This document shows, one piece after another, positions 1-7,551 of a stretch of 64,000 nt of DNA (position 1 is its first letter; every line of letters begins with the position of its first letter). The DNA lies in assembly GCF_015557635.1 (NCBI RefSeq), contig NZ_JADNOP010000010.1:84789-148788 (forward strand). Direction: 5' to 3'. The translations under genes and the position numbers were made by a program. The stretch comes from Fusicatenibacter saccharivorans (GTDB lineage: Bacteria; Bacillota; Clostridia; Lachnospirales; Lachnospiraceae). The notes under the pieces are model-generated. The model ran no database searches, was not told the DNA's origin, and worked only from the letters and a program-made list of their open reading frames with translations.

Positions 1-187
1 CCGGCTTTTTCAGGTGATTTTTTTGAGTAAAAACGAAGGCCGGAGTTAAAAATATTATATCGGATTTACCCTGGGATTTCAATAAAAGAAGCGTTAAGTT
101 TGAAAGAGAACAGGATGAAATGAATGGGAAATGTAATGCACAGGAAGAAAATTGCCAGAATGGGCAGAGAATGGAATTGCCAGATAG

Positions 188-216
188 TTGCTCATTATAT
201 CAAAATCATTTATAAT
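188..216 (+). promoter_or_regulatory. Candidate sigma-A promoter for the exonuclease gene
   Basis: TTGCTC at 188-193 is followed after 17 nt by a perfect TATAAT at 211-216, about 38 nt ahead of the exonuclease start. The stretch 1-187 shows no convincing gene. It opens with an imperfect inverted pair (CCGGCTTTTT... and ...GGCCGG, 1-43) that may be the terminator of a gene left of the window. Confidence 0.55.
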
Positions 217-253
217 AGGGACAGACGACACAGAATGAAGGATTGACAATACA

Positions 254-1204
254 ATGGACTATGTGATTTTTGACCTGGAATGGAACCAGTGTCCCTATGG
301 AAAAGGAAAAGAGAACCCGAAGCTGCCATTTGAGATTATTGAGATCGGCGCGGTGAAGATGGATGGTGAGCGGAATGTGGTGGGAACGTTTCACCGGATT
401 GTAAAACCGGTGGTCTACCAGCATCTCCATCACCGGACGCGCGAGGTCGTCGGACTGACAGAAGAGGATCTGCAGAACGGAATCCCATTTGCGCAGGCCG
501 TGCAGGAATTTTTTGCATTCTCCGGCGGTGCGTGCATGTTCGGCACCTGGGGACCGGGAGACCTGACGGAGCTCCAGCGGAACATGAAATTTTATAACCT
601 CCTGTCGCTGATCCGCGGGCCGATTCATTTTTACGATGTACAGAAACTGTTCGCGATCCAGTACGAAACGATGAAGAGCCGCCGGGCGCTCGAGTACGCC
701 GCCGACTTCCTCCATCTCCCGAAGGACGAGCATTTTCATCAGGCGCTTTCGGATGCAAAATATACGGCCGACATTTTTGCGCGCATCGATATGGATGTTG
801 TGCTGGCGTACGACTCGATCGACGTATATCAGAACCCGAAATCGAAAAAAGAGGAGATCCACGCCGTCTATAATGGCTACACGAAATTCATCTCCCGCGA
901 ATTCGACACAAAAGAAGAAGCCATGCACGACCGCGAGGTCTGCAGCACGCACTGCTGCATCTGCGGGAAAACGGCAAGAAAACGCTTACGCTGGTTTTCG
1001 GCCGGCGGGAAAAACTACTACTGCGTAGCCTGGTGCCCGGAGCACGGATATTTGAAAGGCAAAGCCCGCATGAAACATTCGGATGAAGGAAAACTCTTCG
1101 TCGTGAAAACCATCCGCATCAGCAGCGAACAGGAGGCGGGGGAAATTCGGCAGAAGAAAGAGAACCTGCGGAAGAAGAGGAATCAGAAGAGGAAAGAAAT
1201 GTAA
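254..1204 (+). CDS. DnaQ-like 3'-5' exonuclease family protein
   Basis: Predicted DEDD-type 3'-5' exonuclease acting on DNA or RNA ends. The 316-residue protein opens with YVIFDLEWNQ, the Exo I motif with the first acidic pair (D-x-E). It continues with IIEIGAVKM and FHRIVKP, typical of the DnaQ/RNase T fold. Exo II/III-like segments follow around residues 90-180 (FGTWGPGDL, then HQALSDAKYTADIF with the H...D pair of the DEDDh type). The C-terminal ~100 residues add a Cys/His-rich part (CSTHCCICGK, CPEHG) that may bind zinc, then a very basic K/R tail. The ATG follows AAGGA at a workable distance and a promoter lies just upstream. Which nucleic acid it trims cannot be told. The basic tail and Cys cluster distinguish it from a bare DnaQ epsilon subunit. 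Confidence 0.8.
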   Translation: MDYVIFDLEWNQCPYGKGKENPKLPFEIIEIGAVKMDGERNVVGTFHRIVKPVVYQHLHHRTREVVGLTEEDLQNGIPFAQAVQEFFAFSGGACMFGTWGPGDLTELQRNMKFYNLLSLIRGPIHFYDVQKLFAIQYETMKSRRALEYAADFLHLPKDEHFHQALSDAKYTADIFARIDMDVVLAYDSIDVYQNPKSKKEEIHAVYNGYTKFISREFDTKEEAMHDREVCSTHCCICGKTARKRLRWFSAGGKNYYCVAWCPEHGYLKGKARMKHSDEGKLFVVKTIRISSEQEAGEIRQKKENLRKKRNQKRKEM

Positions 1205-1351
1205 GAAAGGCAGAGGAAATGGAAACGGGATAAAAGGTTTCATTTCTTCTGCCTTTTTAATTGGAAAACAGAGCGGGATCGGTTATAATAAAAATTGAAG
1301 AAACTATCGATAAAAGCAGGTTTGTCGGTAGTTTTCTGTTATAGAAAAGAA

Positions 1352-1744
1352 ATGGGGGCAGAGCCGGAGATGATGCATGTGGAAGCGGTGGATCGGGAAG
1401 GGCTGCGAAGAAGAGTAAAAGATCCCTTCTATCAGAATACAATATCCATTCTTGCTATGGAGAATGATCAGGTTCTTGGGCGAATTGAGTATCATTTTTA
1501 CGGATGTATGCAGGACGGTTACCGGATGGCGTATGTGGACTGGGTTTATGTGCTGCCGGAAGCCAGACATAAAGGCGTTGCGCAGGGGCTGTTTCAGGAG
1601 ATGGAAAAAGACTGCAGGAAACATGGGATTAACCAATATTATCTGATTCGGGCGACAAATCCAAATGCAGATAAATTTTATCACAGCTTTGAAAACGCAG
1701 AGATTGATGAGGAGTCGTTTTTACGGAAAGAACTGAAAGAATAA
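1352..1744 (+). CDS. GNAT family N-acetyltransferase
   Basis: Putative acetyl-CoA-dependent N-acetyltransferase of 130 residues. The middle shows VDWVYVLPEARHKGVAQGLF, the beta4 strand plus the R/Q-x-x-G-x-G/A acetyl-CoA pyrophosphate loop of GNAT proteins, followed by NPNADKFYHSFENA near the C terminus, the usual 'N-x-x-A-x-x-F-Y' element. An in-frame TTG at 1295 would extend it by 19 residues, but that part does not look like GNAT sequence, so I chose the ATG at 1352. The upstream ribosome site is weak (AGAAAAGAA). Substrate unknown. The gene sits 24 nt ahead of thymidine kinase on the same strand and may be cotranscribed. Confidence 0.7.
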   Translation: MGAEPEMMHVEAVDREGLRRRVKDPFYQNTISILAMENDQVLGRIEYHFYGCMQDGYRMAYVDWVYVLPEARHKGVAQGLFQEMEKDCRKHGINQYYLIRATNPNADKFYHSFENAEIDEESFLRKELKE

Positions 1745-1768
1745 GAAAAGACAAAAGGACGAAAAACA

Positions 1769-2374
1769 ATGGCAAAATTATATTTCCGCTACGGCGCGAT
1801 GGGCAGTTCGAAATCTGCTAATATTTTGATGGTTCGCTATAATTATGAGGAGCGTGGACAGTATGCTGTCCTGCTGAAGCCGCGGACGGACAACCGCGAC
1901 GGAGAGCATGAGATCAAATCCCGCATCGGGCTGGAAGCACCGGCGGAGTATGTGGATGAGTTTTTAAAAGAAATTTCGGAGACATGGAGTGCGGACAGCG
2001 GGGAATACCGGTATCATGGAAAGAAAGTGGACGCGATCCTGATCGACGAAGCGCAGTTCCTTTCACCGGAGGAGGTTGATACGCTTTCGGATATCGTAGA
2101 TTTTTACGAGATCCCGGTACTCTGCTACGGCCTGCGTGCCGACTTCCGGACCCGTCTGTTTCCGGGATCCATGCGGCTGATGGAGATCGCCGACGTCATC
2201 GAGGAAGTTCCGACGGTCTGTTGGTGCGGAAAACGTGCACAGTGCAATACGAGATATGCAAACGGAAAAATCGTGCGGGAAGGTGCGCAGATTTTCCTTG
2301 GATCGAATGAGAGTTATGTGGCGCTCTGCAGGAAGCATTATAAGGAAGGAAAGCTGTGGAAGGAAGATGAGTGA
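1769..2374 (+). CDS. tdk: Thymidine kinase (type II, zinc-binding)
   Basis: Salvage enzyme phosphorylating thymidine (and deoxyuridine) to dTMP with ATP. The 201-residue length is normal for the TK1-like family. Visible elements are the N-terminal strand LYFRYGAMGSSKSA, containing the P-loop GAMGSSKS; ILIDEAQFL, the Walker B-like D-E-A-Q with the catalytic glutamate; the arginine-rich segment YGLRADFRTRLFPGS; and the zinc ribbon with CWCG and a later Cys/His pair (CRKHY). The lasso region IFLGSNESYVALCRKHY near the end is also characteristic. Its stop overlaps the start of the small DUF4177-like gene (ATGAGTGA), so translation of the pair is coupled. Confidence 0.95.
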   Translation: MAKLYFRYGAMGSSKSANILMVRYNYEERGQYAVLLKPRTDNRDGEHEIKSRIGLEAPAEYVDEFLKEISETWSADSGEYRYHGKKVDAILIDEAQFLSPEEVDTLSDIVDFYEIPVLCYGLRADFRTRLFPGSMRLMEIADVIEEVPTVCWCGKRAQCNTRYANGKIVREGAQIFLGSNESYVALCRKHYKEGKLWKEDE

Positions 2375-2609
2375 GATCAGAATACAGGAAGTGCAGGAGA
2401 GAGCGCAGCTGATGGATAAACTCGTGGAACTTTTAACCGTAGGAACAAAATGGTTCTCAGACAAAGCCGATGCAGCCAACCTTGCAATTCTGGACAAACG
2501 CATCAACGAAAGAGCCGCCGAAGGATGGGAACTCGTCACATACGATTATATGGCGACCTCCATGCAGATCAAGGGGGCGTTTGTGATTACATTTCGGAAA
2601 GAGAAATAA
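2367..2609 (+). CDS. DUF4177-like small protein
   Basis: An 80-residue protein that starts inside the end of tdk (ATG at 2367, tdk stop 2372-2374). The C-terminal half reads INERAAEGWELVTYDY and ends in a strand (AFVITFRKEK). The 'N-x-x-A-x-x-G-W-E-L-V' pattern is typical of the small DUF4177 family. The in-frame ORF extends upstream to 2235, but that part lies in another frame of tdk and is unlikely to be translated. Function unknown. The four-to-eight base overlap implies coupling to tdk, not a known shared pathway. Confidence 0.65.
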   Translation: MSEIRIQEVQERAQLMDKLVELLTVGTKWFSDKADAANLAILDKRINERAAEGWELVTYDYMATSMQIKGAFVITFRKEK

Positions 2610-2642
2610 GCCAAATCACTTTTCGAGCAGATGTATTATTTT

Positions 2643-2660
2643 ACTCGGTTACAACCGAGT
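2643..2660. promoter_or_regulatory. 18-bp palindrome ahead of the phosphatase gene
   Basis: ACTCGGTTACAACCGAGT is a near-perfect inverted repeat with 8-bp arms, 42 nt upstream of the histidine phosphatase start. A second half-site (ATAACCGA) follows at about 2665-2672. There is no T-run, so an operator is more likely than a terminator. No cognate regulator is adjacent. Confidence 0.35.
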
Positions 2661-2701
2661 CAATGATAACCGAATAAAATATTCTGTCGAAGGAGATAAA
2701 A

Positions 2702-3280
2702 ATGAAAAAGATATTTTTAATGCGGCATTCTATCCCGGAAAAAGGAGATATGCCGAATGAAAGGATTCCTTTATCGGAAAAGGGAAAAGCACTTGCTGTA
2801 TCAAAAAGAAATATATTTTCAAATGTGGACAGATGCTTTTCTTCACCTTATCGGAGAGCAATGGAAACGGCTGAATTCATCGCAGATCACCCGGTCATTG
2901 TGAAGGAGCTGCATGAAAGAACGATCGGGGATGCCAGGGAGGATTTCTGGCTGAAACAGTATGAAGATCACGATTTTCGCAATCTGGGCGGGGAATCATT
3001 AAATCAGGTGAAGGTCCGAATGAAAGCAGCGATAGATTCCATTGTCTGCCAGATGGAAGAGGGTGAAACGGCACTCGTGGTTTCTCATGCGACGGCGATC
3101 TGTGCATATTTGCTTTCTTACTGTGAAATTGAAGTGAAAGATGCGGAAAACAAAGTAAGAAAAATATCTTTCCATGGAAAAGAAATCCTGAATGGCAGAT
3201 TTCGGCCGGCAGATGGATTTGAAATCCTTTTTGAAAACGATATTTTTTCGGATATTCGTGTTATGGGGAGAGAAAAATGA
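2702..3280 (+). CDS. Histidine phosphatase (phosphoglycerate mutase-like) family protein
   Basis: Putative phosphatase of the histidine phosphatase superfamily, 192 residues. The N terminus IFLMRHSIPEKGD carries the R-H motif with the catalytic His, with Ser in place of the common Gly. The second half-site is FSSPYRRAMETAEF (substrate-binding Arg), then the catalytic acid region KELHERTIGDAREDFW and the second catalytic His in LVVSHATAICAYLL. The start is supported by GAAGGAGAT seven bases upstream. It overlaps the next gene by 4 nt (ATGA), so the two form a unit. Substrate unknown; sugar phosphates and nucleotides are common in this family. Confidence 0.8.
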   Translation: MKKIFLMRHSIPEKGDMPNERIPLSEKGKALAVSKRNIFSNVDRCFSSPYRRAMETAEFIADHPVIVKELHERTIGDAREDFWLKQYEDHDFRNLGGESLNQVKVRMKAAIDSIVCQMEEGETALVVSHATAICAYLLSYCEIEVKDAENKVRKISFHGKEILNGRFRPADGFEILFENDIFSDIRVMGREK

Positions 3281-3771
3281 AAACATTATATTTGATCGGC
3301 GGAACGATGGGCGTTGGCAAAACGACAGTAAGCCAGCAACTGAAAAAAGAGCTGGCGAACAGCGTTTTTCTTGACGGCGACTGGTGCTGGGACGCCGATC
3401 CGTTTCAGGTGACGGATGAGACGAAAGAGATGGTGATGGACAACATCTGTTATCTGCTGAATAACTTTCTGCATTGCAGCGCTTATGAAAACGTTATTTT
3501 CTGCTGGGTGATGCATGAGCAGAGTATTGTTGATGAAATCGTCAGTAAGCTGGACACGGAAGAATGCAGAGTGATTAAAATTTCGCTGATCGTGGATGAA
3601 GCAAATTTGCGGAAGCGGTTATTATCCGACATCGCAAATAAGATTCGTACGGAAGAGATTATGGACAAAAGCATTGCACGAATTCAGATGTATCAGGTAC
3701 TTGATACGGTAAAAATTGATACGAGTAATAAGAGTGTCTGTGAAATTACAGAGGAAATTGCAGCACTTTAA
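3277..3771 (+). CDS. P-loop nucleotide kinase-like protein
   Basis: A 164-residue P-loop NTPase with a Walker A motif GGTMGVGKTTVSQQL at the N terminus, followed by FLDGDWCWDADPF, where a small-molecule kinase usually binds its acceptor. A later ENVIFCWVMHEQ strand would place the Walker B region, and a lid-like LRKRLLSDIANKIR supplies arginines. This arrangement resembles shikimate/gluconate/adenylate-kinase-like enzymes. The length suits a stand-alone small-molecule kinase. The start overlaps the stop of the histidine phosphatase gene by 4 nt, so a kinase and a phosphatase are made together. Whether they act on the same metabolite is a guess. Confidence 0.65.
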   Translation: MKTLYLIGGTMGVGKTTVSQQLKKELANSVFLDGDWCWDADPFQVTDETKEMVMDNICYLLNNFLHCSAYENVIFCWVMHEQSIVDEIVSKLDTEECRVIKISLIVDEANLRKRLLSDIANKIRTEEIMDKSIARIQMYQVLDTVKIDTSNKSVCEITEEIAAL

Positions 3772-3798
3772 GATCAAAAAACAAGGAGCCAAACCAAA

Positions 3799-4239
3799 AT
3801 GACCGAACGAATCATAGACAATGAACTCCGGCTGATCCCATATTACAGGAATGACGAGGCCTCTCTTACGTGGTATCAGGATCTGGATGTGTGTAGGCAG
3901 GTGGACAACCGGGAGAAGCCGTATGATGTGGAGCTGCTGCATCGGATGTATGATTATCTTACCGCGCACGGTGACTGCTATTATATAGAATATAAGGGCG
4001 TGCTGGTGGGAGATGTTTCGCTGAGAGAGAATAGTGAAATCGCTGTCGTTGTCTGTAAAGAATACCAGAATCAGCATATTGGAAGACGGTGCGTTCTGGA
4101 GATGCTGAAGCTTGCAAGAGAAAAGGGAATGGAGCGGGTAAAAGCCAATATTTATTCTTTTAATGGACAAAGCCAGCGCATGTTCCAGTCGGTCGGATTT
4201 GAGAAAACGGCGGAGGAATGGTATGAGTCTAAGCTGTAA
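3799..4239 (+). CDS. GNAT family N-acetyltransferase
   Basis: A 146-residue GNAT protein. Key segments are SLTWYQDLDVCRQVDN near the N terminus, LVGDVSLRENSEIAVVV (strands beta3-beta4), EYQNQHIGRRCVLEML (the Q-x-x-x-I-G-R/G acetyl-CoA loop) and VKANIYSFNGQSQRMFQSVGFEK (the N-x-x-S-x-x-M/L-F-x-x-x-G-F motif near the end). AAGGAGCC lies just before the ATG. The overall pattern resembles RimJ/RimL-type acetyltransferases. Acceptor unknown. It is followed 25 nt later by another GNAT gene. Confidence 0.75.
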   Translation: MTERIIDNELRLIPYYRNDEASLTWYQDLDVCRQVDNREKPYDVELLHRMYDYLTAHGDCYYIEYKGVLVGDVSLRENSEIAVVVCKEYQNQHIGRRCVLEMLKLAREKGMERVKANIYSFNGQSQRMFQSVGFEKTAEEWYESKL

Positions 4240-4264
4240 GTGATTGCAGAGAAAGAGAGAAGAA

Positions 4265-4789
4265 ATGAACATAAAATACAATCAGCTGTGCATTAGAAAT
4301 GCCGAAAAGAAAGATTGTGAACAATTAGCCGTCTGGTGGAACGATGGAACCGTCATGGCCCACGCCGGATTTCCAAACGGGCTTGGGACAAGCGCAGCGG
4401 AAATTGAAAAACAGATTGCCGACGACAGCGATGAAACAAGACGAAGACTCATCATAGAATACAACGATGTGCGAATCGGCGAAATGAGTTTCTATGTATT
4501 CGAAAATCATCGATATGAAATCGGAATCAAAATCTGCGAATCCGATTACCAGGAAAAAGGCATTGGAAGAGTTGTACTGAGCATGCTCATAGAAGAATTG
4601 TTCCGCATGGGAGCCAACGTTATTTTTCTTGATACCAACCTCAAAAACACAAGAGCACAGCATGTCTACGAAAAACTCGGCTTCCGCAAAACCGCAGTCC
4701 ATTACAATTCCTGGAAAAATCAGCTGGGGGAAATGGAATCTTCTGTCGACTATGAGCTGACGGCGGATGAGTTTTGCAATCTGAAATAG
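4265..4789 (+). CDS. GNAT family N-acetyltransferase (RimJ/RimL-like)
   Basis: A 174-residue protein with LCIRNAEKKDCEQLAVWWND, the usual RimL-type opening with the double tryptophan, then IGEMSFYVFENHRYEIGIKI, ESDYQEKGIGRVVLSMLIE (acetyl-CoA loop Q-E-K-G-I-G-R) and NLKNTRAQHVYEKLGFRKTA (N-x-R-A-x-x-x-Y-E-K-L-G-F). The in-frame TTG at 4244 adds only a basic leader, so the ATG at 4265 (preceded by AGAGAGAAG) is preferred. Substrate unknown. It is the third GNAT within 3.5 kb; the three differ enough in sequence not to be recent duplicates. Confidence 0.75.
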   Translation: MNIKYNQLCIRNAEKKDCEQLAVWWNDGTVMAHAGFPNGLGTSAAEIEKQIADDSDETRRRLIIEYNDVRIGEMSFYVFENHRYEIGIKICESDYQEKGIGRVVLSMLIEELFRMGANVIFLDTNLKNTRAQHVYEKLGFRKTAVHYNSWKNQLGEMESSVDYELTADEFCNLK

Positions 4790-4854
4790 AAATTGTAAAA
4801 TAAATGAGGGACGAGTGTAAAGAAAGTTCGATGGGAGAAAGAAGTGTGGAGTTT

Positions 4855-4947
4855 ATGTTAAAAACAGAAAGGCTCATTATTCAGCCGTACAGTAACAGCT
4901 TTTTAGAAGCATATTATATACTACTCATGAGTAGTATTTTTGCGTAA
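4855..4947 (+). pseudogene. Truncated GNAT N-terminus
   Basis: A 30-codon frame beginning MLKTERLIIQPYSNSFLEAY, the standard opening of RimJ/RimL-type GNAT acetyltransferases, then running into an unrelated tail and a TAA at 4945-4947. The rest of the domain is absent. The cut falls at an 18-bp palindrome (TACTACTCATGAGTAGTA, 4918-4935). An in-frame ATG at 4831 would add 8 residues. I read it as a remnant left after deletion or insertion, not a working gene. Confidence 0.5.
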
Positions 4948-4973
4948 GGGACTTTCGGAATATATAGGAAGTT

Positions 4974-5019
4974 AAATATCTCTGTTTTACTGGAACAAAT
5001 CAGTAAAACAGAGATATTT
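4974..5019. terminator. Hairpin upstream of the ABC-F gene
   Basis: Two perfect 19-nt arms (4974-4992 and 5001-5019) with an 8-nt loop and a T-rich tail. The left arm shares a 20-nt word with one mismatch (ATATC then T/C then CTGTTTTACTG) with the hairpin at 7485-7551 on the far side of the ABC-F gene. Confidence 0.65.
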
Positions 5020-5063
5020 TTATGCCGCAGGCGTACCAAATTTGATTCGAAAAATTTTTGGCA

Positions 5064-5092
5064 TTGAGAACGAAGGGCGGAGACGGTATAAT
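5064..5092 (+). promoter_or_regulatory. Sigma-A promoter for the ABC-F gene
   Basis: TTGAGA at 5064-5069, a 17-nt spacer and a perfect TATAAT at 5087-5092. Transcription would begin near 5099, giving a 5' leader of about 205 nt before the ABC-F start codon. Confidence 0.7.
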
Positions 5093-5098
5093 GGAAAC

Positions 5099-5300
5099 AG
5101 AATTTTAACATCAGTAGACAAGAAGTCCCCCGCTTCTAAAACGGTGGGATGAATTGTTAAAAGAAACATAACAGCAGTGGCGGGCGGAGAGAAAACGGTA
5201 TCTTCCACTGACATGAGGTAAGTCACAGTCGAACTATTTTCGACATGTCAGACTCCGTGAAAATACCGACTGTGAGGTTCACACAACAGAAAAGGTATAA
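5099..5300 (+). promoter_or_regulatory. Structured 5' leader of the ABC-F gene, class unknown
   Basis: Several mutually exclusive complementary segments lie between the promoter and the gene: CAGTGG (5175-5180) with CCACTG (5205-5210); TGACATG (5209-5215) with CATGTCA (5244-5250); CACAGTCG (5224-5231) with CGACTGTG (5267-5274); CGGTAT (5196-5201) with ATACCG (5263-5268). The crossing order allows a pseudoknot or a switch between folds. Many ABC-F resistance genes are controlled by ribosome-mediated attenuation, but I see no clear leader peptide or intrinsic terminator here, so the mechanism is open. A decayed IS605-type end is an alternative reading. Confidence 0.4.
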
Positions 5301-5303
5301 AAC

Positions 5304-7265
5304 ATGAGATATCAGATCAGAAATGCAAAAGTACAGTTTGGCGCGGATACGATTTTAAACAGTGTGAATTTCGAAATTCACGACACAGAAAAAATTGCAA
5401 TTGTTGGTAGAAACGGCTGTGGAAAAACGACACTTCTGCGGCTGATTGCCGGGGAGATTGAGATGAGTAATCTGGACAGCGACGAGACCTGCGGGATTAC
5501 AATGAGCGGAAAACAGAACATCGGTTTTCTGCGCCAGATTAATTTTACCGATGGAGATGTGCCGGTAAGAGAGGAGCTGGAGAAGGCTTTCGCGGAAGTC
5601 TTTGCGTGTGAAGCGCGAAAAAAGGAAATCGAAAAGCTGCTTGCCGAGACCGAAGATCATAAAAAACTGCTGGCGGAGTATGATTACCTGGAGCGGAGAA
5701 TCGAGAGCCTGCACGGGTACAGCTGGAAAAAAGATATGGAAACGATGTTCCAGAAATTTGGTTTTGCGCTCGAAGATCTGGAAAAACCGATCGGTGAATT
5801 TTCGGGCGGACAGCAGACAAAAATTGCGCTGATTCAGCTCCTCTTACAGCGTCCGGACATCCTGCTTCTGGACGAGCCGACCAACCACCTCGACATCGCT
5901 GCAGTGGAGTGGTTGGAAAATTATCTGAAAAGCTACGAAAATGCCGTTATCATTGTATCACATGACCGCATGTTTCTGGACCGCGTGATTGATGTGACGT
6001 ATGAAATCGAATACGGTGACATCAAACGGTATCCGGGAAATTATTCTGCGTTTGTGAGATTAAAAGAAGAAGCGCAGATCAAGCAGGAAAAAGATTATGA
6101 GGCGCAGCAGAAGGAAATTGAGCGTCTGACGGCGTGGATTGAGAAATGGAAAAACACACCGACAAAAGTTGCGGCCACCCGTTCGAAACGAATGGCGATC
6201 GAGCACATGGTAAAAATCGAGAAACCGCGGCGGTTTGACACGAAGACGTTCCATGCCTTATTCCATCCGGCACGCGAAAGCTATACGGACGTGCTCACGA
6301 TGAAAAAATTGAAAATAGGATACGATACCGTTCTGAGCGAGGTTTCGGCCGTCATCAAAAAAGCAGAACGGATTGCGATCATCGGAGAAAACGGAAAAGG
6401 AAAATCGACGCTTCTGAAAACCGTTGTGGGCGAAATCAATCCACTGGGCGGAAGTTATCAATTTGGAAACCGCGTGGATTTTGCCTACTTCGATCAGCAC
6501 AAAGCAGTCAACCAGAAATTCGACCCGGAGCAGACGGTGCTCGACTATTTCTGGAGTCTTTATCCGAATCTGCTCCGCAACGACGTCAGAAGTGCACTGG
6601 GAGCCTTTCTGTTCTCCGGGGAGGATGTTGAAAAGAAAATGGGACAGCTCTCCGGCGGTGAAAAAGTGCGGCTGGAGCTCTGCCGGATTTTCTATACAAA
6701 ACCGAATTTCCTGATTCTGGACGAGCCGACCAATCACATGGATCTGGCAGGCAAGGAAGCTCTGGAAAAAATGCTGACAAGCTACGAGGGAACCGTTCTC
6801 TTTGTATCACACGACCGCTATTTCATCAACCAGGTCGCAACCGGCATTCTGGCGTTCGGCGAGAACGACGTACAGTTTTACGGCATGAATTATGCGCAGT
6901 ATCTGGAGGAAATCAAGCGGCAGACACCGGGAAGAGAGACGGGAAATGCAGCAACGAATGTACGAAAACCAGCCGATGTTCCGACTCTGGAGGATGTGTT
7001 CGATAAGAAAAAATATTATAACCCGGGAAAAATTCTGTCGCGCCTGAAACGGCAGCTTGAAAAATACGAGCAGCAGCTCGCCGAAAGCGAAAGCAGTCTC
7101 TCCGAACTCCAGCTGGAAATGATGGATCCGGAACTTTCTGCGGATTACGAACGGCTGATGGAGCTTCAGACCAAAATAGACGAGGAAAACAAAACACAGG
7201 AATCCCTGCTGGAACGCATGATGGAGACAGAACTGGAACTGGAAGAATACGAGGCAGACGAGTAA
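5304..7265 (+). CDS. ABC-F family ATPase
   Basis: A soluble tandem ABC ATPase with no membrane domain, 653 residues, of the ABC-F group that acts on the ribosome (translation factors or antibiotic-resistance proteins). Domain 1 has Walker A GRNGCGKTT, signature FSGGQQTKI and Walker B ILLLDEPTNHLD with the H-loop IIVSHDRMF. The interdomain linker (about residues 245-320) is a charged helical arm that would reach toward the tRNA sites. Domain 2 has GENGKGKST, LSGGEKVRL, FLILDEPTNHMD and LFVSHDRYF. A glutamate-rich coiled coil closes the protein (about residues 575-653). The start follows AAAAGG and the promoter and leader described above. Resistance function is possible but the sequence alone does not distinguish it from housekeeping Uup/YdiF-type members. 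The gene is bracketed by related hairpins, which may hint at transfer as a unit. Confidence 0.9.
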   Translation: MRYQIRNAKVQFGADTILNSVNFEIHDTEKIAIVGRNGCGKTTLLRLIAGEIEMSNLDSDETCGITMSGKQNIGFLRQINFTDGDVPVREELEKAFAEVFACEARKKEIEKLLAETEDHKKLLAEYDYLERRIESLHGYSWKKDMETMFQKFGFALEDLEKPIGEFSGGQQTKIALIQLLLQRPDILLLDEPTNHLDIAAVEWLENYLKSYENAVIIVSHDRMFLDRVIDVTYEIEYGDIKRYPGNYSAFVRLKEEAQIKQEKDYEAQQKEIERLTAWIEKWKNTPTKVAATRSKRMAIEHMVKIEKPRRFDTKTFHALFHPARESYTDVLTMKKLKIGYDTVLSEVSAVIKKAERIAIIGENGKGKSTLLKTVVGEINPLGGSYQFGNRVDFAYFDQHKAVNQKFDPEQTVLDYFWSLYPNLLRNDVRSALGAFLFSGEDVEKKMGQLSGGEKVRLELCRIFYTKPNFLILDEPTNHMDLAGKEALEKMLTSYEGTVLFVSHDRYFINQVATGILAFGENDVQFYGMNYAQYLEEIKRQTPGRETGNAATNVRKPADVPTLEDVFDKKKYYNPGKILSRLKRQLEKYEQQLAESESSLSELQLEMMDPELSADYERLMELQTKIDEENKTQESLLERMMETELELEEYEADE

Positions 7266-7484
7266 AGCGAGGTGAGAACGATCGAAAAGATATCACAGTC
7301 CATTGCAGAATTAAATCAGGCGAAAGAACACTGTCTTTCTGCGCCACACTCTTATCCCGGCCCTGATACATAACGTCGTACCCCGGTACGCCTTCAAATC
7401 TGTTCATTGCAATTCGCGCTCTGCAGCACTGCCTTTTTTGCATTATTTTCGGGTCTTGCTATAAGTACAGATAAAATATGAAAA
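7266..7484. other. Gap between ABC-F and the minus-strand operon, no gene supported
   Basis: A minus-strand frame exists here (residues such as MNRFEGVPGYDVMYQG), but it lacks a good ribosome site and matches no family I recognise. The DNA may contain a gene remnant. The only clear element in the gap is the hairpin that follows. Confidence 0.4.
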
Positions 7485-7551
7485 GAGCAATAAAAAATAT
7501 CCCTGTTTTACTGGATTTTATGTTCAGTGAAAGGGGATATTTTTATTGCTC
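7485..7551. terminator. Bidirectional terminator between ABC-F and the minus-strand operon
   Basis: Arms of 19 nt (7485-7503 and 7533-7551) are extended inward by the pair CTG-TTT-ACTG and CAGT-AAA-G. A- and T-rich flanks on each side allow termination in both directions. It begins immediately after the minus-strand stop codon at 7552-7554. Confidence 0.75.
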
